Position numbers and translations under genes: made by a program. This document shows, piece by piece, positions 41,934 through 55,200 of a DNA stretch of 64,000 nucleotides. The stretch spans positions 1-64,000 of the forward strand of contig JAHRBS010000008.1 of NCBI GenBank assembly GCA_024305745.1, in the 5' to 3' direction. The notes under the pieces are model-generated. The model worked only from the letters and a program-made list of their open reading frames with translations, ran no database searches and had not been told where the DNA came from. This DNA comes from Polyporus tsugae (Eukaryota; Basidiomycota; Agaricomycetes; Polyporales; Polyporaceae). Position 1 is the stretch's first letter; each line of letters begins with the position of its first letter.

Positions 41934-43890
41934 CTACACCCTATTATCCAAATCTAACCTCGCACAGATGTCGCCGCAAACATCAGGATACAATTCCCCA
42001 TGCATGTCACAGCATGCAATATCCTCTCTGAGAAATCCTACACGCGCAAGGGTGGCGGAGAGGCGTGCCAGCCATAGTTCAAATGAAGCGCCACCTGCGT
42101 CCCGGAACATCATACTCAGCTTCGTCCCGCGAGCACCATACAAAACGACACTGACCTCGTCCAATTCCGACAGGACAAGCTCCTCCTTCCTGATGATCGT
42201 CTCCGAGACCTCATCATGCAGCTCCACAAGGCTCCGTTCTCCCTCTGGCACCCCGTCAGCCCCAGGCTTCGCGACGCGCCAGCCGTGGCTGATGTACCAA
42301 CGCTCATACGGCTTCCAACGACCATCTTTCTCCGGATCGGGCTCGTCCCAGTTCGAGAGGAACCCCCCAGACGTAATGAGTACGTGCTGCAAGGACGGGA
42401 GGGGACGGGTGAGCGCAGCAGCAGTCCCCTCGAAGTCGAAGCTAGACTCGCGGAAGGAGTGCGCGTACTCCTCCCACGGCGCGAACGGCCAGGACGCGTG
42501 TTTGTAGACGTACACGCTGGCGCCGATGACGACGCGAAGGTGGGTGAGCCTGTGCAGGAGACGATCATGTCCTGTGAAAGACGGCACGCGATGAGTGCAT
42601 ATACATAGCGTAGTCGCACGAAACCCGAGAGACGTAACGTACCAGGACATTGTCCCACCGGAGCTGTGGGGCGGTGTCTGCATCGGCGTGGCTCGGCGAC
42701 AACGAACTGTACCTATATTCATTGTGGTACAACAAGCATAGTGTAAGATGGGTCAGCGTCTCCGCGAGCTGTACCGAAAACAGCCCGCCGAGCGCGCTGA
42801 GGTCGTGGTTTAGCGTGAGCTTCAAGCGCGGAACGGGGTTCTCGCGCAGGGCATCAGCTGCATAACCGCCGTGTTTGTGCAGTAAGCCAAAGTCAATCAT
42901 GGCGAGTCGAATTGGACAGCGTAGTCCCAAAAGATAGAGCATTGGCGCATCGCAGACGATTCGGTCCAGCTTCTTCCACGTGCGCGAGGCTGAGCCGTCT
43001 CCGTCGCTTTCTTGTGTGTGTCGGTTCGCGGCGCGTATGTCGGCGTATGTGTCTTCTCCGGACCGTATGTCGAGCCCGCCAACGTGAAGGGTACCATCGA
43101 GTGCCGGGAAGAGGTGTTGCAAGTGGTCGAGCAGTGGCCTCCCTCTGAAGGAGCCCACCGAGAGCGAGCGCACGGCAGGGTACGGTGTCATGTCGAACAC
43201 AGACATGCCAAAGACAGATGGTAGTGGAAGGCTGGGCAGAACTTGTGGGTCATGTGAGTCAACGGCGAATTTGTCGAGCTCGAGCTTCTCCAAGGTCGGC
43301 ACGAGGATGCGAGGGAGAGACAGCTCGAGGGCGGAAGGGAACCGGGCGCTGGCATCCACGTTACCACAATGGATGCCGACCATGCGTAGGGGGGTGCAAA
43401 CCAAGCGAGGTAGGAGGCCGAGCGCGTTAATGGACAGGCTATGGAGGGAGAGCGAGCGGAGGTTGGGGATGGTGGTGATTGCGTGGATGAAACGCGGGTC
43501 CATGATGATGTGGAGCGAGGCCCGCTCGAAGGCAACTGTAAGGTGTTTGAGGTGTGTACATGAGGCGAAGATGTCAACCAGGAGAGAGCATTCATCGATC
43601 TGGGCTTGGGGTAGGGCCGGCCGCCGCAGGTCTATGTCGAGGGCGTAGACGTGAGGGGCACGGGCAGGTGCGTCGGCGAAAAGGAAGGAATGGAAACGAC
43701 GGATGGATGGACCGCCTTCGAGGTAGATAGGGCGCATCCGAAGCAGCCATCCGACCGCGACAAGGTGGACAGAGGAGCAGGTGAGCGCGATCGAGAGGAC
43801 ATCTGAGACGTCCGTAAGAAACTCGCAGACGATGGCTAGCACGTCCACATTCAGTCGCGGGGCCGCCATGGAATTTCTAAGGGAGCTCAT
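41934..43890 (-). CDS. F-box/LRR-like protein, about 630 aa, two exons
   Basis: Exon 1 runs from ATG 43890 to about 42643, and exon 2 from about 42571 to the stop at 41934. The N-terminus (LNVDVLAIVCEFLTDVSDVLSIALTCSSVHLVAVGWLLR) fits an F-box, and the body has leucine-rich-like segments (LRSLSLHSLSINALGLLPRL, LEKLELDKF). The family typically recruits substrates to SCF ubiquitin ligases. The obvious GTACGT donor and CAG acceptor give the wrong phase for the second exon, so either a nearby alternative donor is used or there is a frameshift at this junction. A second ATG at 43869 aligns with the start of the paralogous pseudogene at 35-37 kb and may be the real start. Confidence 0.7.
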
Positions 43891-44216
43891 TAGCGCATAC
43901 TAACGATCTAAAAACTAATGTGCTTGCCCTTGCAAGTGTTTAACATACAAGACTCTTGTCTGGACACGATGATGTGCCGGTGGTTCAGGTTGAAGGGAAG
44001 CGGCCTCGTTGGCCGCCCGCCAGCACTACTTATCTGATCCAATCCAATCTAATCTAATCTTGCGCTCCCTTGAAGTCGTGTCGACTCGAGTGCAACTTGA
44101 ACTCGACGGTGTATCACATATCCCACACGAGCTCCACCGTCTAGGCATGTTAATGCAAACATTTAAGATGTACGGGTCTACTTTATCCTCAAGTACGCAA
44201 TGGACGCTACGTGGCA
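43891..44216. other. Intergenic spacer
   Basis: Contains the upstream region of the F-box gene and the 3' region of the WD40 gene. A run of ATCCAATCCAATCTAATCTAATC near 44036-44058 is a small pentamer-like repeat, also seen as ATCTAATCTAATC at 41923-41935. Confidence 0.5.
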
Positions 44217-45287
44217 TCAGTACCTTAGGGAGTTCGGAAATCGACGAATAACCACTAACCCGTCGACATCTCCCGAAGCCAAGAATTCTCCGTTCGGTGA
44301 GAACACCACATGCGACACCTGCGCGCCCCTGTGCCCAATAAACTCAACAATGTACGAGGCGTTATCCGTACGCCAGAGCTGCACCGTGCTCGACGCCGTC
44401 GCCGCGACGTACTTCCCGTCGGGCGAAAAGCACGCCTTCCCGACCGGGTCCTCGTGCACGAGGAGCGAGGCCGTCTCTGCCCCAGACACCGCGTCCCAGA
44501 TCTTCGCCGAGCCGTCCAGCGAAGCGGACAGGATAGATTTGCCGTCTGGAGAGAACGAGACGTCCGTCACGGGCTGCGAGTGTCCTGCCAGGAGCGCGAG
44601 CATCGTGCCAGTCGCGGGGTCCCAGATCTGCACAACGCAGTCCGTCGTCGGGTCGCTGCCGTGGGCGGTAGCGATGCGTCTGCCCTCCGGATCGAACGAA
44701 AGCGCGTTGATCGGGACGTTCGAGGGAAGCCACCTTTCTCTCGCCAACGGCCTCCAGATGCTGCAGCCGTAACCGTCCATAGTACGCGACTGGGATATCC
44801 ACGCAAGGTACCGCGAATCCGGAGAGAACTGCAGATATCGGGGGTTGGGTGGCACTGACGCTACTTGATGCGGATCGCCGACCACATCGCGCTGCTGGAA
44901 CGTTACAGCGTCCCACACACGAACTGTTCCATTCACAGATGCCGACGCGATCAGTGCACCATCCGGGGACCATGCGCACGTGATGAAGACTTGGGTGTGC
45001 CCCGCAAGTGCGGCGGTTCTGCAGACACCATCCAAACCGACTCGGATGTGCCATACCGCGAGTCCTTCGCCACCAGCAGACACAATCCTTGGGCTGTCTG
45101 GAGAAATTGCGAGCGCGCGGACACCGTAGCCCCCATGCGCCAGCCATTCCTGCACGATCGTGCCGCCCTCCGCGTCCCATACGATGATCGTCCCGTCCTC
45201 GGAGGCGGTCGCTATCCACTTGCTGTTGTCAGAGGCGACCATAATCCCCACGCGCCCTTCGTGGCCGACGGGGTCTGGGGTGTCCAT
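44217..45287 (-). CDS. WD40-repeat protein, 356 aa, single exon
   Basis: A single open frame without introns. At least five WD40 blades are readable: GTIIVWD, GLAVWH, GTVRVWD, VVQIWD, SAKIWD and VQLWR, each preceded by SPDG-type turns (WSPDGALIASAS, FSPDGKSILSAS, FSPDGKYVAATA). It should form a beta-propeller scaffold for protein interaction; no N-terminal NACHT or other domain is attached, unlike many large fungal WD40 proteins. I start at MDTPDPVGHEGRVG (45287), because the longer in-frame extension to 45374 encodes sequence unlike a propeller. A degraded fragment of a close relative lies at about 58,820-59,110. Confidence 0.85.
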   Translation of the reverse strand: MDTPDPVGHEGRVGIMVASDNSKWIATASEDGTIIVWDAEGGTIVQEWLAHGGYGVRALAISPDSPRIVSAGGEGLAVWHIRVGLDGVCRTAALAGHTQVFITCAWSPDGALIASASVNGTVRVWDAVTFQQRDVVGDPHQVASVPPNPRYLQFSPDSRYLAWISQSRTMDGYGCSIWRPLARERWLPSNVPINALSFDPEGRRIATAHGSDPTTDCVVQIWDPATGTMLALLAGHSQPVTDVSFSPDGKSILSASLDGSAKIWDAVSGAETASLLVHEDPVGKACFSPDGKYVAATASSTVQLWRTDNASYIVEFIGHRGAQVSHVVFSPNGEFLASGDVDGLVVIRRFPNSLRY

Positions 45288-45309
45288 TTTGGCTGGATCG
45301 GGCGCGCAG

Positions 45310-46666
45310 TCAGCCGGATGTAACAACCATGAACGGAACCCACCAAAACGTACCACGCGCAGTGCCAAGGGCAAGCAGCCCGCCAGCGCTCAGCTTTGGG
45401 AACGCACGTTCAAAGGCGGGAGACCAGAACTCCGCTCTCCCCGCCCTGCGCTGGTCGACGGCACTATGGCAGAGAATACGACCGAGAGGGAAGGCGAGGA
45501 GGGACTCTTCCAATGCTCTGCATGCGGCTTCGACCGCGGCGCTCGCGCGAGACAGGCAGGCCCCGAGAAGGGCGATGCCACTAGAATGCAGCTTGAATTC
45601 TACCCGTACCCGTACGTCGCCGCGATGGGTGCTCTCGACGCGCTGCAACACCTTTATCGCGTAGTGGATGGATTGCGATAAAACCCGGTCGGGGTCGTGG
45701 TCCCTCTGAAAGTTGCCGTAATAAGGGATTACGAGTGTCAGTGACGACAGCCGTGAGAGCCGAATCCCATCCATCGCCTTCTCCACTTGTTCTGATAACG
45801 TGGTCAAGACGCTGCAGGGTGGGACAGCACCAGCATGATGCCTCACCAGAACTGTAGCCTGTCAGACTCGGAGTGCCGTCGCCATTCAGGTTCAGGACAA
45901 GGTTACTCAGCGTAGCCCCACTCGCGGCTAGCAAGTAACCAACCGCACGGAGGTCTACCAAGTCGCTAACCTGGAAGAACCGGCGTTCTCAGCGCCTCAT
46001 GTCATGCAGTGGTAAGGGATCGAAGACACGCACATGCAAACTCTTTAGCTTCAGTGACCGGGCAAGCATGCTTGGCCCGGAGCGATACCCGACAGGTTTG
46101 CGTTGTGCCTCGATCCGGAAGCGAACGTAGGAACATGTCACACTTTGGATGCCAGTGAACGCCGAGACGAGACCTGTAAAGTCCGATACGTCGTCAAAGG
46201 GGAGGCACGAGAGCTCGAGGTTCTGGACGCGGCTGCCGTATCTCCGGTAGCAGGACAGCGCAGAGCGGTGAAATGATAGCCAAGGCCCGCCAGTATTCAA
46301 TGGGCTCCCAACGAGTTTCAGCTTCCACGTACGCAGATTCTGAAGTCGGGAGAGGATATGCACAGGAGCGACATCGAGCAATGGGACGTTTTGGACACGG
46401 TACCAGTGATCGCCAGATAGAGGACCAGGGGAAAGGGAAACCTTCTGGACGAGAGGAGGAAGCCATGGATGTGCGTCGAGGAACTTGGGGGCGAAGCGCA
46501 TCTGTTCGACGCTCCGGATGCGAATGCTACTAAAGAGATGGTAGCGAGCACGAGGCTGGAATGTGCTACAGACGAGTGAGAGCTGACGGAGGGACGCGAC
46601 GTGATCGCTAGCTTGGTCGATAACCGCTTCGAATATGTCTATCGAGAGAACGGGGTGATGCGTCAT
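45310..46666 (-). CDS. F-box-like protein, 412 aa, three exons
   Basis: Exons 46666-46034, 45970-45847 and 45791-45310 join in phase to 413 codons (donors GTGCGT and GTGAGG, acceptors CAG). The start MTHHPVLSIDIFEAVIDQASDHVASLRQLSLVCSTFQPRAR is typical of basidiomycete F-box proteins, with leucine-rich beta-alpha segments after it (LRTWKLKLVGSPL, VQNLELSCLPF). Likely a substrate adaptor of an SCF-type ubiquitin ligase. It ends 23 bp before the WD40 start codon on the same strand, an unusually tight spacing, so either UTRs overlap or one transcript end is misplaced. Confidence 0.8.
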
Positions 46667-48957
46667 CGAGTGTTAGATGGATAGGTGACCGTTGTTGAGA
46701 GGGAGGGAGAGATGAAGTGCATCGGCCATCGATGAAGGGACTCTGGTCAAACCGATGCCGGCCCGATTCTTCCGGAGTCCAACTGATTCTTGGTCGCCCA
46801 CCGTATACCGTTAACGTCGACGTTGACTCGGCCAATACGTTGTGGTTGAGACGCCTCCGATCCACAAAACAGAAAGTTCGTGCATAACGACTCGGACACG
46901 CTCGTAGTCCAGGGCTCGACGGTAACGATACTCTTGGCTAAGGCCGGTGGATGGCGATAGTGTGGGCTGAAGTTGTGGGCAGTCCCAGCCTCCGTAAATC
47001 TAGATATTCAAAGGTGCTTCCAAGTTTTACGTACAAGCCTTACAGTGTGCACCTTGACCCCAGTCAGGTAATCCGAGACGTCTCCTACTCGAGGTGACAC
47101 TCCGAGTTTATCGAAACCGTGGAGCAGACCCCCAGGTACGTAGTAGAGTCGCTATCGGGTTACCACCTGTGCGACAGAGTCCGTCAGATTACATCTCAGT
47201 TCTATACATATATTACTCACCGGTGCCAGTGGTACGACCTGAGTTGTGCAGGGCTAGTACTTACTACCCCGCAGTCGAAAGAATCGCTTGGATGCAACCA
47301 ACTGCCAACCATAACTTGGAGTAGTACTCCAACGCAAAACGTATCGCGGCGTGATTCGTACTGCTATATTGTCTGGATTCCGTAGAATCCCGTACCACCA
47401 TAGGCCATAAGTACAGAACAACTGAAGAAATCTGAAATAGGTAAACGAGCATGCGACGGTCGCCCACAAACCGGGGACGACCTGGGACGACCTAGCAAAC
47501 CGGGGACGGCCTAGCAGGGTGCTCCGCTTCGCCTCCACCAGAAGCCACTGCTATTACTCCCCCCCCCCCCCCCCCCCCCACACACACACACAACAAGGCC
47601 GAGGCCGATGTCGAAGAAGAACACGCAAAACGCCTCCCCGAACCGCCAAGCCAGCCATCACGTTGCAAGCAAGTCAAGGACTCACCTTACAACCCTCCCC
47701 CTCCCCCCTTCCCCCGGCCCCAGGCCTCAGCTGTCGGCTGGCTCGCCGCGCCCACGCCTTGAAGGAAAACCCGCGAGACGAACAAGCTGTTGCAGCAGAT
47801 CGAGTTCGAAGCCTAGCCTCGACGAATGCTCCCGAGTTCCCGGCGATGTAGCTGATTCCTTCAAACCGTTATTGGAGGCATCTGCGGGTTCTCCACCCCC
47901 GCGCGTGCGCCTACTAGGAGCTTTGAGGACGTGCCCCGTCGTCGTCGAGATCGTCTCTCGGGTTGCAGGCGTGACCATTGACCGTCGGCCGAGCTGGGAG
48001 CGTGCAAGAAGATAGTACGTCGCCAGATCATGATGTGAGAGATGAGAGGTCGCTAGGACGAGCAAGCAAGACAAGCGTAGCGGCCGCGACCGTGGCCTTG
48101 GGCTGTCGAAGGGAGCCGATAGAGCAGGCATGCAGCTTGAAAACTGCTTGAGGTCGCCATAGCCTGGTCCTGGTGAAGTAATACAGGTGAAGAAAACGCA
48201 CCATAGGAGTGAGAACGACGCTGAACATGGCAGTCAACAGCCAGCACGACGAACCCAGCCGACACGCGCCCAGTCCGCTTAGAGTCGCCGTCGTCGAAAA
48301 CACGGACAGTGACAAGCCCAAGGACAGAGACGGAAAAGTTTAGTCAAGGCCGTCGACGTCGCCATGCAGAACGTCAGGAACGACCGCCACGTCACCTACA
48401 CACCGCTCAAACGACGATATCGATGCTGCATCTATGTTTGTTCTTTATTAATGCGTCTGTCTCGTAATGCTAGATACTCTGTAACTAAATATCGTCTGCA
48501 TCTCCCTACGCCTGGAAGAGTTGTGCGTGCGATGGACGAGGAACAAAACACGTCGTGAATCGTGATGAGAGCCAGAACGCAGATCGTGAACGGCGGCGCA
48601 GGGTGTGGGGGTGTGTATGGGCGGGATGCAGGGGGACATACATGATGACATCGTAGTAGGGGGTAGGTACGTAGGTAGGTAGGGCTGCAGAACATGAGGA
48701 CAGGACAGGGAAACGAACGTGCACAGGCCAAGCGGACGCTCGCGACAACAAAACGAGGGCAGGAGAAGCACACTGGTGAGTACGCTCTATACGGGATGTG
48801 ACATGCGAAAGAAAGGTGTGGGTCAAGGTGAGGGGGTATGGGCGTCGAAGAGAAAACGCGGGGGAGGGAATGGAATGACACCACAAGTTGCTTCGCTGCT
48901 GCCTTCGTCTGCTACACGTTACACCCCAGACCGTGCCACGCGCCCGTCCGTCTCCAT
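46667..48957. other. Gene-poor interval with a C21 tract
   Basis: No gene is supported. It holds a C21 run (47559-47579) followed by an AC dinucleotide run to 47592. Frames between 47,590 and 48,320 are Pro/Arg-rich and lack recognisable domains. The stretch 48,600-48,957 should contain the 3' UTR of the H+-ATPase gene. Confidence 0.5.
47559..47592. repeat. Poly-C tract of 21 bases followed by AC repeats
   Basis: Twenty-one consecutive C, then about six AC units. Length may be an assembly estimate, since such tracts sequence poorly. Confidence 0.85.
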
Positions 48958-51900
48958 CTATGAGGGGCGCGAAGGGTTGCGGGCGAGAACGTTGCCCGTG
49001 CGCGCCGCCTGGATCGAACTGAACCGCTGGAGCTCCTCGGGTTTCATCGAGATCTTTTGACCGAAGCCGACCTTGCGAGCGGCGCGACGGATAAACGACA
49101 CACGGTTCGAGTAGAGCGACTCGTGGATCGACGCGGCGCGCGAAGTCGTGCGCGTCATCGGGACGCCGGTCTCCTTGCTCTGCTGCTCCTGCGCGATGGC
49201 CGCGATGTGACGAGCACGGAGGGACTTGATGATCGTCGCCTTCATCGCGAACTTAATGAGGTCGAGAGGGAAGAACCAAACGATGTCCTACAAGTACAAC
49301 GTCAGCTTCGATCGCTTTAATGCCCCACGACGACAGCGACTCACCCAAATCCAAATGATACCGATCCAGGTGCCCGAGATAGCCTCGATCTGCGTGAAGC
49401 CCCAGTTGCCGTACGCCGCAATGATCGACGAGATGAGCTGGGCAATGCAGAACGCGCCCATGAGAGCGACCGACGGACGCTCCATGAAGAAGAAGCCGTG
49501 CGAACGGGTGATGAAAATGAGAGCCTGCGAGATAATGGCCACCTGGAGGTAAATGATCATGTGGAGCTGGCGGTCGTTGTGGTCAATCGCCTGGTGCGCG
49601 CCGCCAGAGAGTGTCGCGCCGAACGTGTCGAAGAACCAGGTCGTCCGGATGATGATCGCAACGAGCGCGACCGTCGAGAGGGTGAGGTACAGACCGTACG
49701 CGACGGCGTAGGCGAAGATCTCCGCAAGATCCCACGAGTCGGGGGAGTTCGAGGGCAGGACACGGTCGACCGAGAGCGTCATGATGGTACCGTCGTTGAG
49801 AAGGGCGATGATCAGGACCATGAACGGCGGGAAGTCGAATTTGAACGCAAACGCGAGGATGGAGAAACAGACGACGATACGGATCGTGACGGCGCAAGCG
49901 TAGATGGCGTAGTTCCTCATGCGCTGGAAGATAACACGCGAACCACGGATGGCGTGGACGATGGTTGAGAGACCGGGCTCCGTCAAGACGATATCAGCGG
50001 CAGAGCGCGCAGCGTCCGTGGCACCCTCGACAGCGATACCGACGTTAGCGCGCGAAAGTGCAGGGGCGTCGTTCGCACCGTCGCCGGTCATGGCGCACAG
50101 GTGGCCAAGAGCCTGGAGACGCTTGACGATCTCGTACTTGTGCTCGGGGAAGACACCGGCGAAACCGTCGGCGTCGAGGATCATCTCATCGAGGGAGCGG
50201 AAGCGGGAGCCGGGCTCGGGTCCATCCTTAAGCACCTTAGCTGGGTACATGTGATCGCCGAGACCGAGACGACGACCAGTCTCCTTCGCGATGGCGAGCT
50301 GGTCGCCGGTAACCATCTTGACCTTGACACCGAGAGCCATGGCATCGTCGATGGTCTGCTTGGTGTCCTCACGAGGGGGGTCGAAGATGGCAAGGAGACC
50401 GACGAGCTCGAATCCGTTACCCTCAGCCTCGAAGTCGTCCCCATCAACCTCCTCGTAGGCGACCGCGAGCGCACGGAGACCACGCTGGGCAAACTCCTCG
50501 ACGTCGGCCTCGAGACGGTTCTCGAGGTCGTCGGTCTTGTTGCGCGTGCAGAGCTCGATGATGATACCTGTCATACCCTTGGTGACACGCTTGAGCTTGC
50601 CTGAGGACTCCTCGCGGTACGTGATCTCGGTACGCTTGTCGACAGGGTTGAAGGGCTTGAAGTCGAGGAGCTTGATGCCAGCGCGAGCGCGAGCGGGATC
50701 ACCGATAGCGCCGACGACGCAGGTGTCGATAGCGTCCTGATTCTCGGTACGGGAGGCGTACGCGGCAAGGAGGACGACATCCTCACCAGAGAAGGGGCCG
50801 TACGTGCGGATCGTATCGCGGTCGATGGTGAGCTTGTTGGTGGTGAGCGTACCAGTCTTGTCAGAGCAGAGAATGGTGACGGCGGCAAGCTCCTCAATGG
50901 CGGTGATACGGGTGACGATGGCCTTGTACTTCGCGAGCTGCTGGGCACCGACGGCGAGAGTGACGGACAAGACCGTGGGCATGGCGATGGGGATACCACC
51001 GATCAAGAGGACCAGGATGTTGTCGAGACCGCGGCGGTAGGAGTAACGGAAACCAGCGTACAAGCAGAAAATCTCCGCGAGGACGAAGATACCGATGACG
51101 ACCAAACAGAAGGAACCGATCTGGGCGAGAATCTTCTGCAAGTGACCAGTGGTGTCATCGTCCTGTCCGACGAGGTTGGCGGCACGGCCGAAGAACGTGT
51201 TCGGACCGGTGGAGATAACAACACCCTCGGCTTCGCCCTGCTTGCAGGTCGAACCACTACAAACACATACGAAATTCAGAAACCCAGTCACGGAACGGGG
51301 CGGAAAAATAAAACGTACGAGAAGCACTGATCACCGGTCTTCTTGCTCTGGGGGAGCGACTCACCAGTGAGCGCGGCTTGGTCGATCGAGACGTTGATGG
51401 CCTCAGTGAGACGGCAGTCCGCGGGGACAATGTCACCGATCTTGAACGAAATCATGTCACCAGGAACGAGGTTGGCGGACTCGATTTCGCGCCATTGACC
51501 GGCGCGCTTGACCTTCGCCTTGGGAGCCAGGGAGTCCATGAGAGCCTTGACGGCATTACCAGCGTTCCGCTCCTCGTAGAAACCAATAGCCGAGTTGATG
51601 AGCAGGAGGGTGACGATACCGACGAAATCCTGCCAGTCCGGGGGACGGTGCTCGCCGTTGGAGAGGGCAATAGCGACGAGGGCAGCGGCTTCCATGACCC
51701 AGGAGAGCGGGTTCCACATGAAACTCAGGAACTAGGCGCGCGGATGGGGCCGATTAGACGCGGAAGGACGTCGGAAGGGTGCGTAGAGGGAACGCACCTG
51801 AAGGAAGGCGTTCTGCTCCTCGCTCTCGAGTCTGTTGGGACCGAAGAGCTCGAGACGACGGGTAGCCTCCTCATCGGTAAGACCGTTCTCATCGCACTGG

Positions 51901-52258
51901 AGGAGCTTGAAGACATCGTCGACAACGATGGTCTCTAGGTCGACCTTCTCCTTGTCGTAGAGGTCTTCGGCCTTGAGCTGGATCTGTAGACCGGAAGTAA
52001 GCATCTCTGCAACACACCAACCAAGACCAAGACAAAACTATTTACCTGAGACATGTCGACCTTGGCGTCTTTTTGAGGACGCGGTCAGGTCAGGTTGAGG
52101 GGAAGCGCAGAAAACGCGTCAAGACACGTACGGGTGGGCTTCTCATCCTCCTCGCCAAACTCCTTGTACTCTCTCTTCTTCTTTTCGGGTTGGGCGGTAG
52201 GGGTCTCCGCGGCCGGCGGGGTTGGGCCAGCCTCCTTCTCAACCTGGGGGTCGGACAT
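48958..52258 (-). CDS. PMA1: Plasma-membrane H+-ATPase (P3A type), 996 aa, six exons
   Basis: Exons 52258-52132, 52068-52046, 51983-51798, 51731-51319, 51256-49345 and 49287-48958 join in phase to 997 codons. It pumps protons out of the cell, using ATP to build the gradient that drives nutrient uptake. Signature motifs are present: TGES (about residue 234), CSDKTGTLT with the phosphorylated Asp at about 382, KGM in the nucleotide-binding domain, MVTGDQ and [12 protein letters not shown]. Hydrophobic segments fit the usual ten membrane helices. The highly charged N-terminus ([16 protein letters not shown]) and a Ser/Arg-rich C-terminal tail fit the cytosolic regulatory ends of fungal pumps. 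Length matches the family. The 23-nt second exon and exact acceptors near the N-terminus are the least certain part. Confidence 0.96.
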
Positions 52259-55200
52259 GGTGGCGAAGGTGGGGAGGACGGAAAACCGTAGGGCGGGGGG
52301 CGCAAACCCTAGACTAAGCTAGAAGCGGTCGCGAATGACGAGGACGGAGGGCGGGGCAGCGGAGGGAGAAGAAGAGTGGAGGAAGGATGGACACCCCCCA
52401 GCAGCCGCCAAGATTTAAATATCCTCCGTCTCTCCCATGCCCAGATCACGCCAAACACTGCCAAACACCCCTCCCAGCCCCCGCATTCGCCTTGATCCGG
52501 GCCAATTCCCGTCTTTCTCCTCCCCAGATCCCTATCGGCCGCCCTCGCCGACAAGCCGCCTCCATTTTTTCGCGCATTGCTACTGGCCGCCTCCCAACAG
52601 CCCGCTCGGAGGTCTTCGGGTCGATAACGTCTTAGACGTGGCCATCCCGTCCTGCGCGGGCTCGCGATGGAGACGTTACTCATGGCCTTCCTTCAACTGC
52701 GCAGCTCAGATCCGACACATTTCTACCAGCCATCGGCTCGATTTACCTTCGTCAGCCGCCGGGGTCCATTCTCCTTTCGCGATGCGTCCATTCTACTGTA
52801 AGTACTTACGGACGGCACTAGCTCTTGGCGCACTGCATGCGTCCCCGAGCCCGATCCCAGTCTCAATCCGGATGTGAGCGAGTCTCAGACCAAGCATGCA
52901 TAGAGAACAGCGGCGTGCAGGCGCGTCCAACAGACTTGGCGGTTGCTACCCGTCGCCCACATCAGCTTCTCCCTCGTCAACCGTGTCCAAACCCGCGTCG
53001 TGTGCACTCGTACTTCCCCCACGTCCGTCATCCCGCCCTCCCGCGCCGCCATTGGTCCCTGCACGACAAACCAATGGGCATTGGATATCGATATCCTCCG
53101 CTCCGGAGGCCTCATCAGTCAGTGCACTGATGCGCGCCGCATCGCGAATGATCTATCATCCCACTGCTTACTTAGGTTAAGGATCCGATCACCCGTTTGT
53201 AGCTTCCTTCTGCATAGCGGCCCACATCTTCGACGACGCGTTCTGCTTCCGTGGACTTGCTCTGCCCGTTCGAACCACGACCGATGCTCGACGCTCCTCA
53301 CGCGTACGCCGACGCCGTCTTCGTCTTGGCCCTCCTCACGCCTCTTAGACCATGGATGTCGTCCCCTTCACACAGCTTCGCACTGTGCATGCTTCTTGAA
53401 TTCGGGCTCAGATGCTTGAGAAACAGAGCGGACGCGGCCACGTGCACGCGGCACACCTCTCTCTCCGCAGGTGCGTCCGCTCGTCGGTAATTATGCGGCG
53501 ACTACATACAACAACACGCAGAACGCACCAGAATTTCTGCCCGGCTTCGCCAGTCCGCCTGTTTACACCCACCCGACATCCATCATCCATGGGACGTCAT
53601 AACCTCCCATCTCCGGCGGACGTAAGGGCGGCGACCAGGGGTGGCTTCCCGGAATTTGAGGTTGAGCTCTTCCTTCTCTTCCCCTTCCCCTTCCCCTTCC
53701 TCTCTTCACCAATCCAGAAACTGAGCTTCGATTTGACAGATTCAAACTCGAACCATTCGACGCCTGAATTCCCCGACTGATCCAGGGAAAAACTTTGGAC
53801 CTGAACGCGTTCGCAGCACAGCGCTAGCTCCTCCGTGGACAGGGTGCGCAAGGGACAGGGTTCGATATTATTATCTCAGTCTGAGCCCGACCCCATCATC
53901 ATCATCATCATCATCACCTCCTGATGGCGCTCTATCTCCGACACCCCGCACTTGCGCACTCTCAACGTTGTGCATATCTTCGCGATGCATGAATAACAGA
54001 TACGCAACACCCACACCAACAAGACATGAGTGTCGTTGTTCACCGGCACCCCCGTAAGTATGTAAGTAGGGTATCGCGTCCAGCTGGTGCGTCGATCACC
54101 ACAAGATCGCCAGGCTATTTTCCAGGGTGGCGCGCGGCGGTATCCGTGGACAGATATCCATACAAGTATGTATCCCCGCCCTGGCGAATTTGACCGCACA
54201 CGCGTGGCGCAGTCGCCAGATCGAGCGCAGCCCCCCCCCCCCCCCCCCCCCTCAGCTCAGGTCAAGGGTCGACTAAGTATCAACGTTGAGTAAGTAACGT
54301 CGTTGCGCACATTGGCCAAATGTTGGGCTGTCGTGGCGGCCGGTGGCGCAGAGCGTTCGTCCATCTCGCTAGCCCTGACTCAATATGACGTATAAGTATA
54401 TTCAATGCCAGAGCTAGAAGTTGGAACTCGTTTTCCCGGCCGGCGGCTTATCGTAGTTAACACGCCTTCTGCACGAACCTCCGTCGTCGATCATCGTGTT
54501 TGGGCGTGCGACGAGCCGCTGGGGTCGAGTAAGTTACCAGGAGTACTTACTTGCGTCATAAGGCACGCGCGCGCACACGCACATCGGACTGTCATCGGAT
54601 CGGAACAGGCAGACCTGCCCTTGCAAGGAGTTAACGACAATCCTCGCAGAAGCCTTCTTTGGTTTCCTTTCGGAGCGCGACGCTGCACAAGTGTTGATTA
54701 TCATGAGCCCAGACTCATGGCAGAGAGCTCACTACTTACCAGCTCAGCCTGAGCCGCGTTGCGGAGGGAAGGCATTGAAGCTGGAATCGGCGATGTACCT
54801 ATGTGTACTGGGCCTCTCGCTGTACAGGACATGCCGTCCATCTCAGCCTCTCTTCTTGTCCAAGACATACATACTACGATAGTTGCGACTCCCTGCTGGC
54901 CATGGCCATGGCGTCGAGCTCACGTTCGGAGTTCGAGCTCGCGAGACGACCGCGGCGCGCCGGCAAGATCCAAGTGTACTTATCACTCCAAACAGAAAAG
55001 GGAAAGATGCGGCGCGGGCAAAAATCCCCCAGCCAATCGCGGCTCGCCGAGCTCGCAAATGCGCTCTCCCCGCCGGCATCGGCACGCCCGCCCCGGCCCT
55101 GCTAATTTTGGAGGTCGACGCTCGATGAGGTCACCGCGACCTTCACGTCAACTTACGTTACGATAAGTACTTGGCCGATGACCAGGGATGTGATGCGGAG

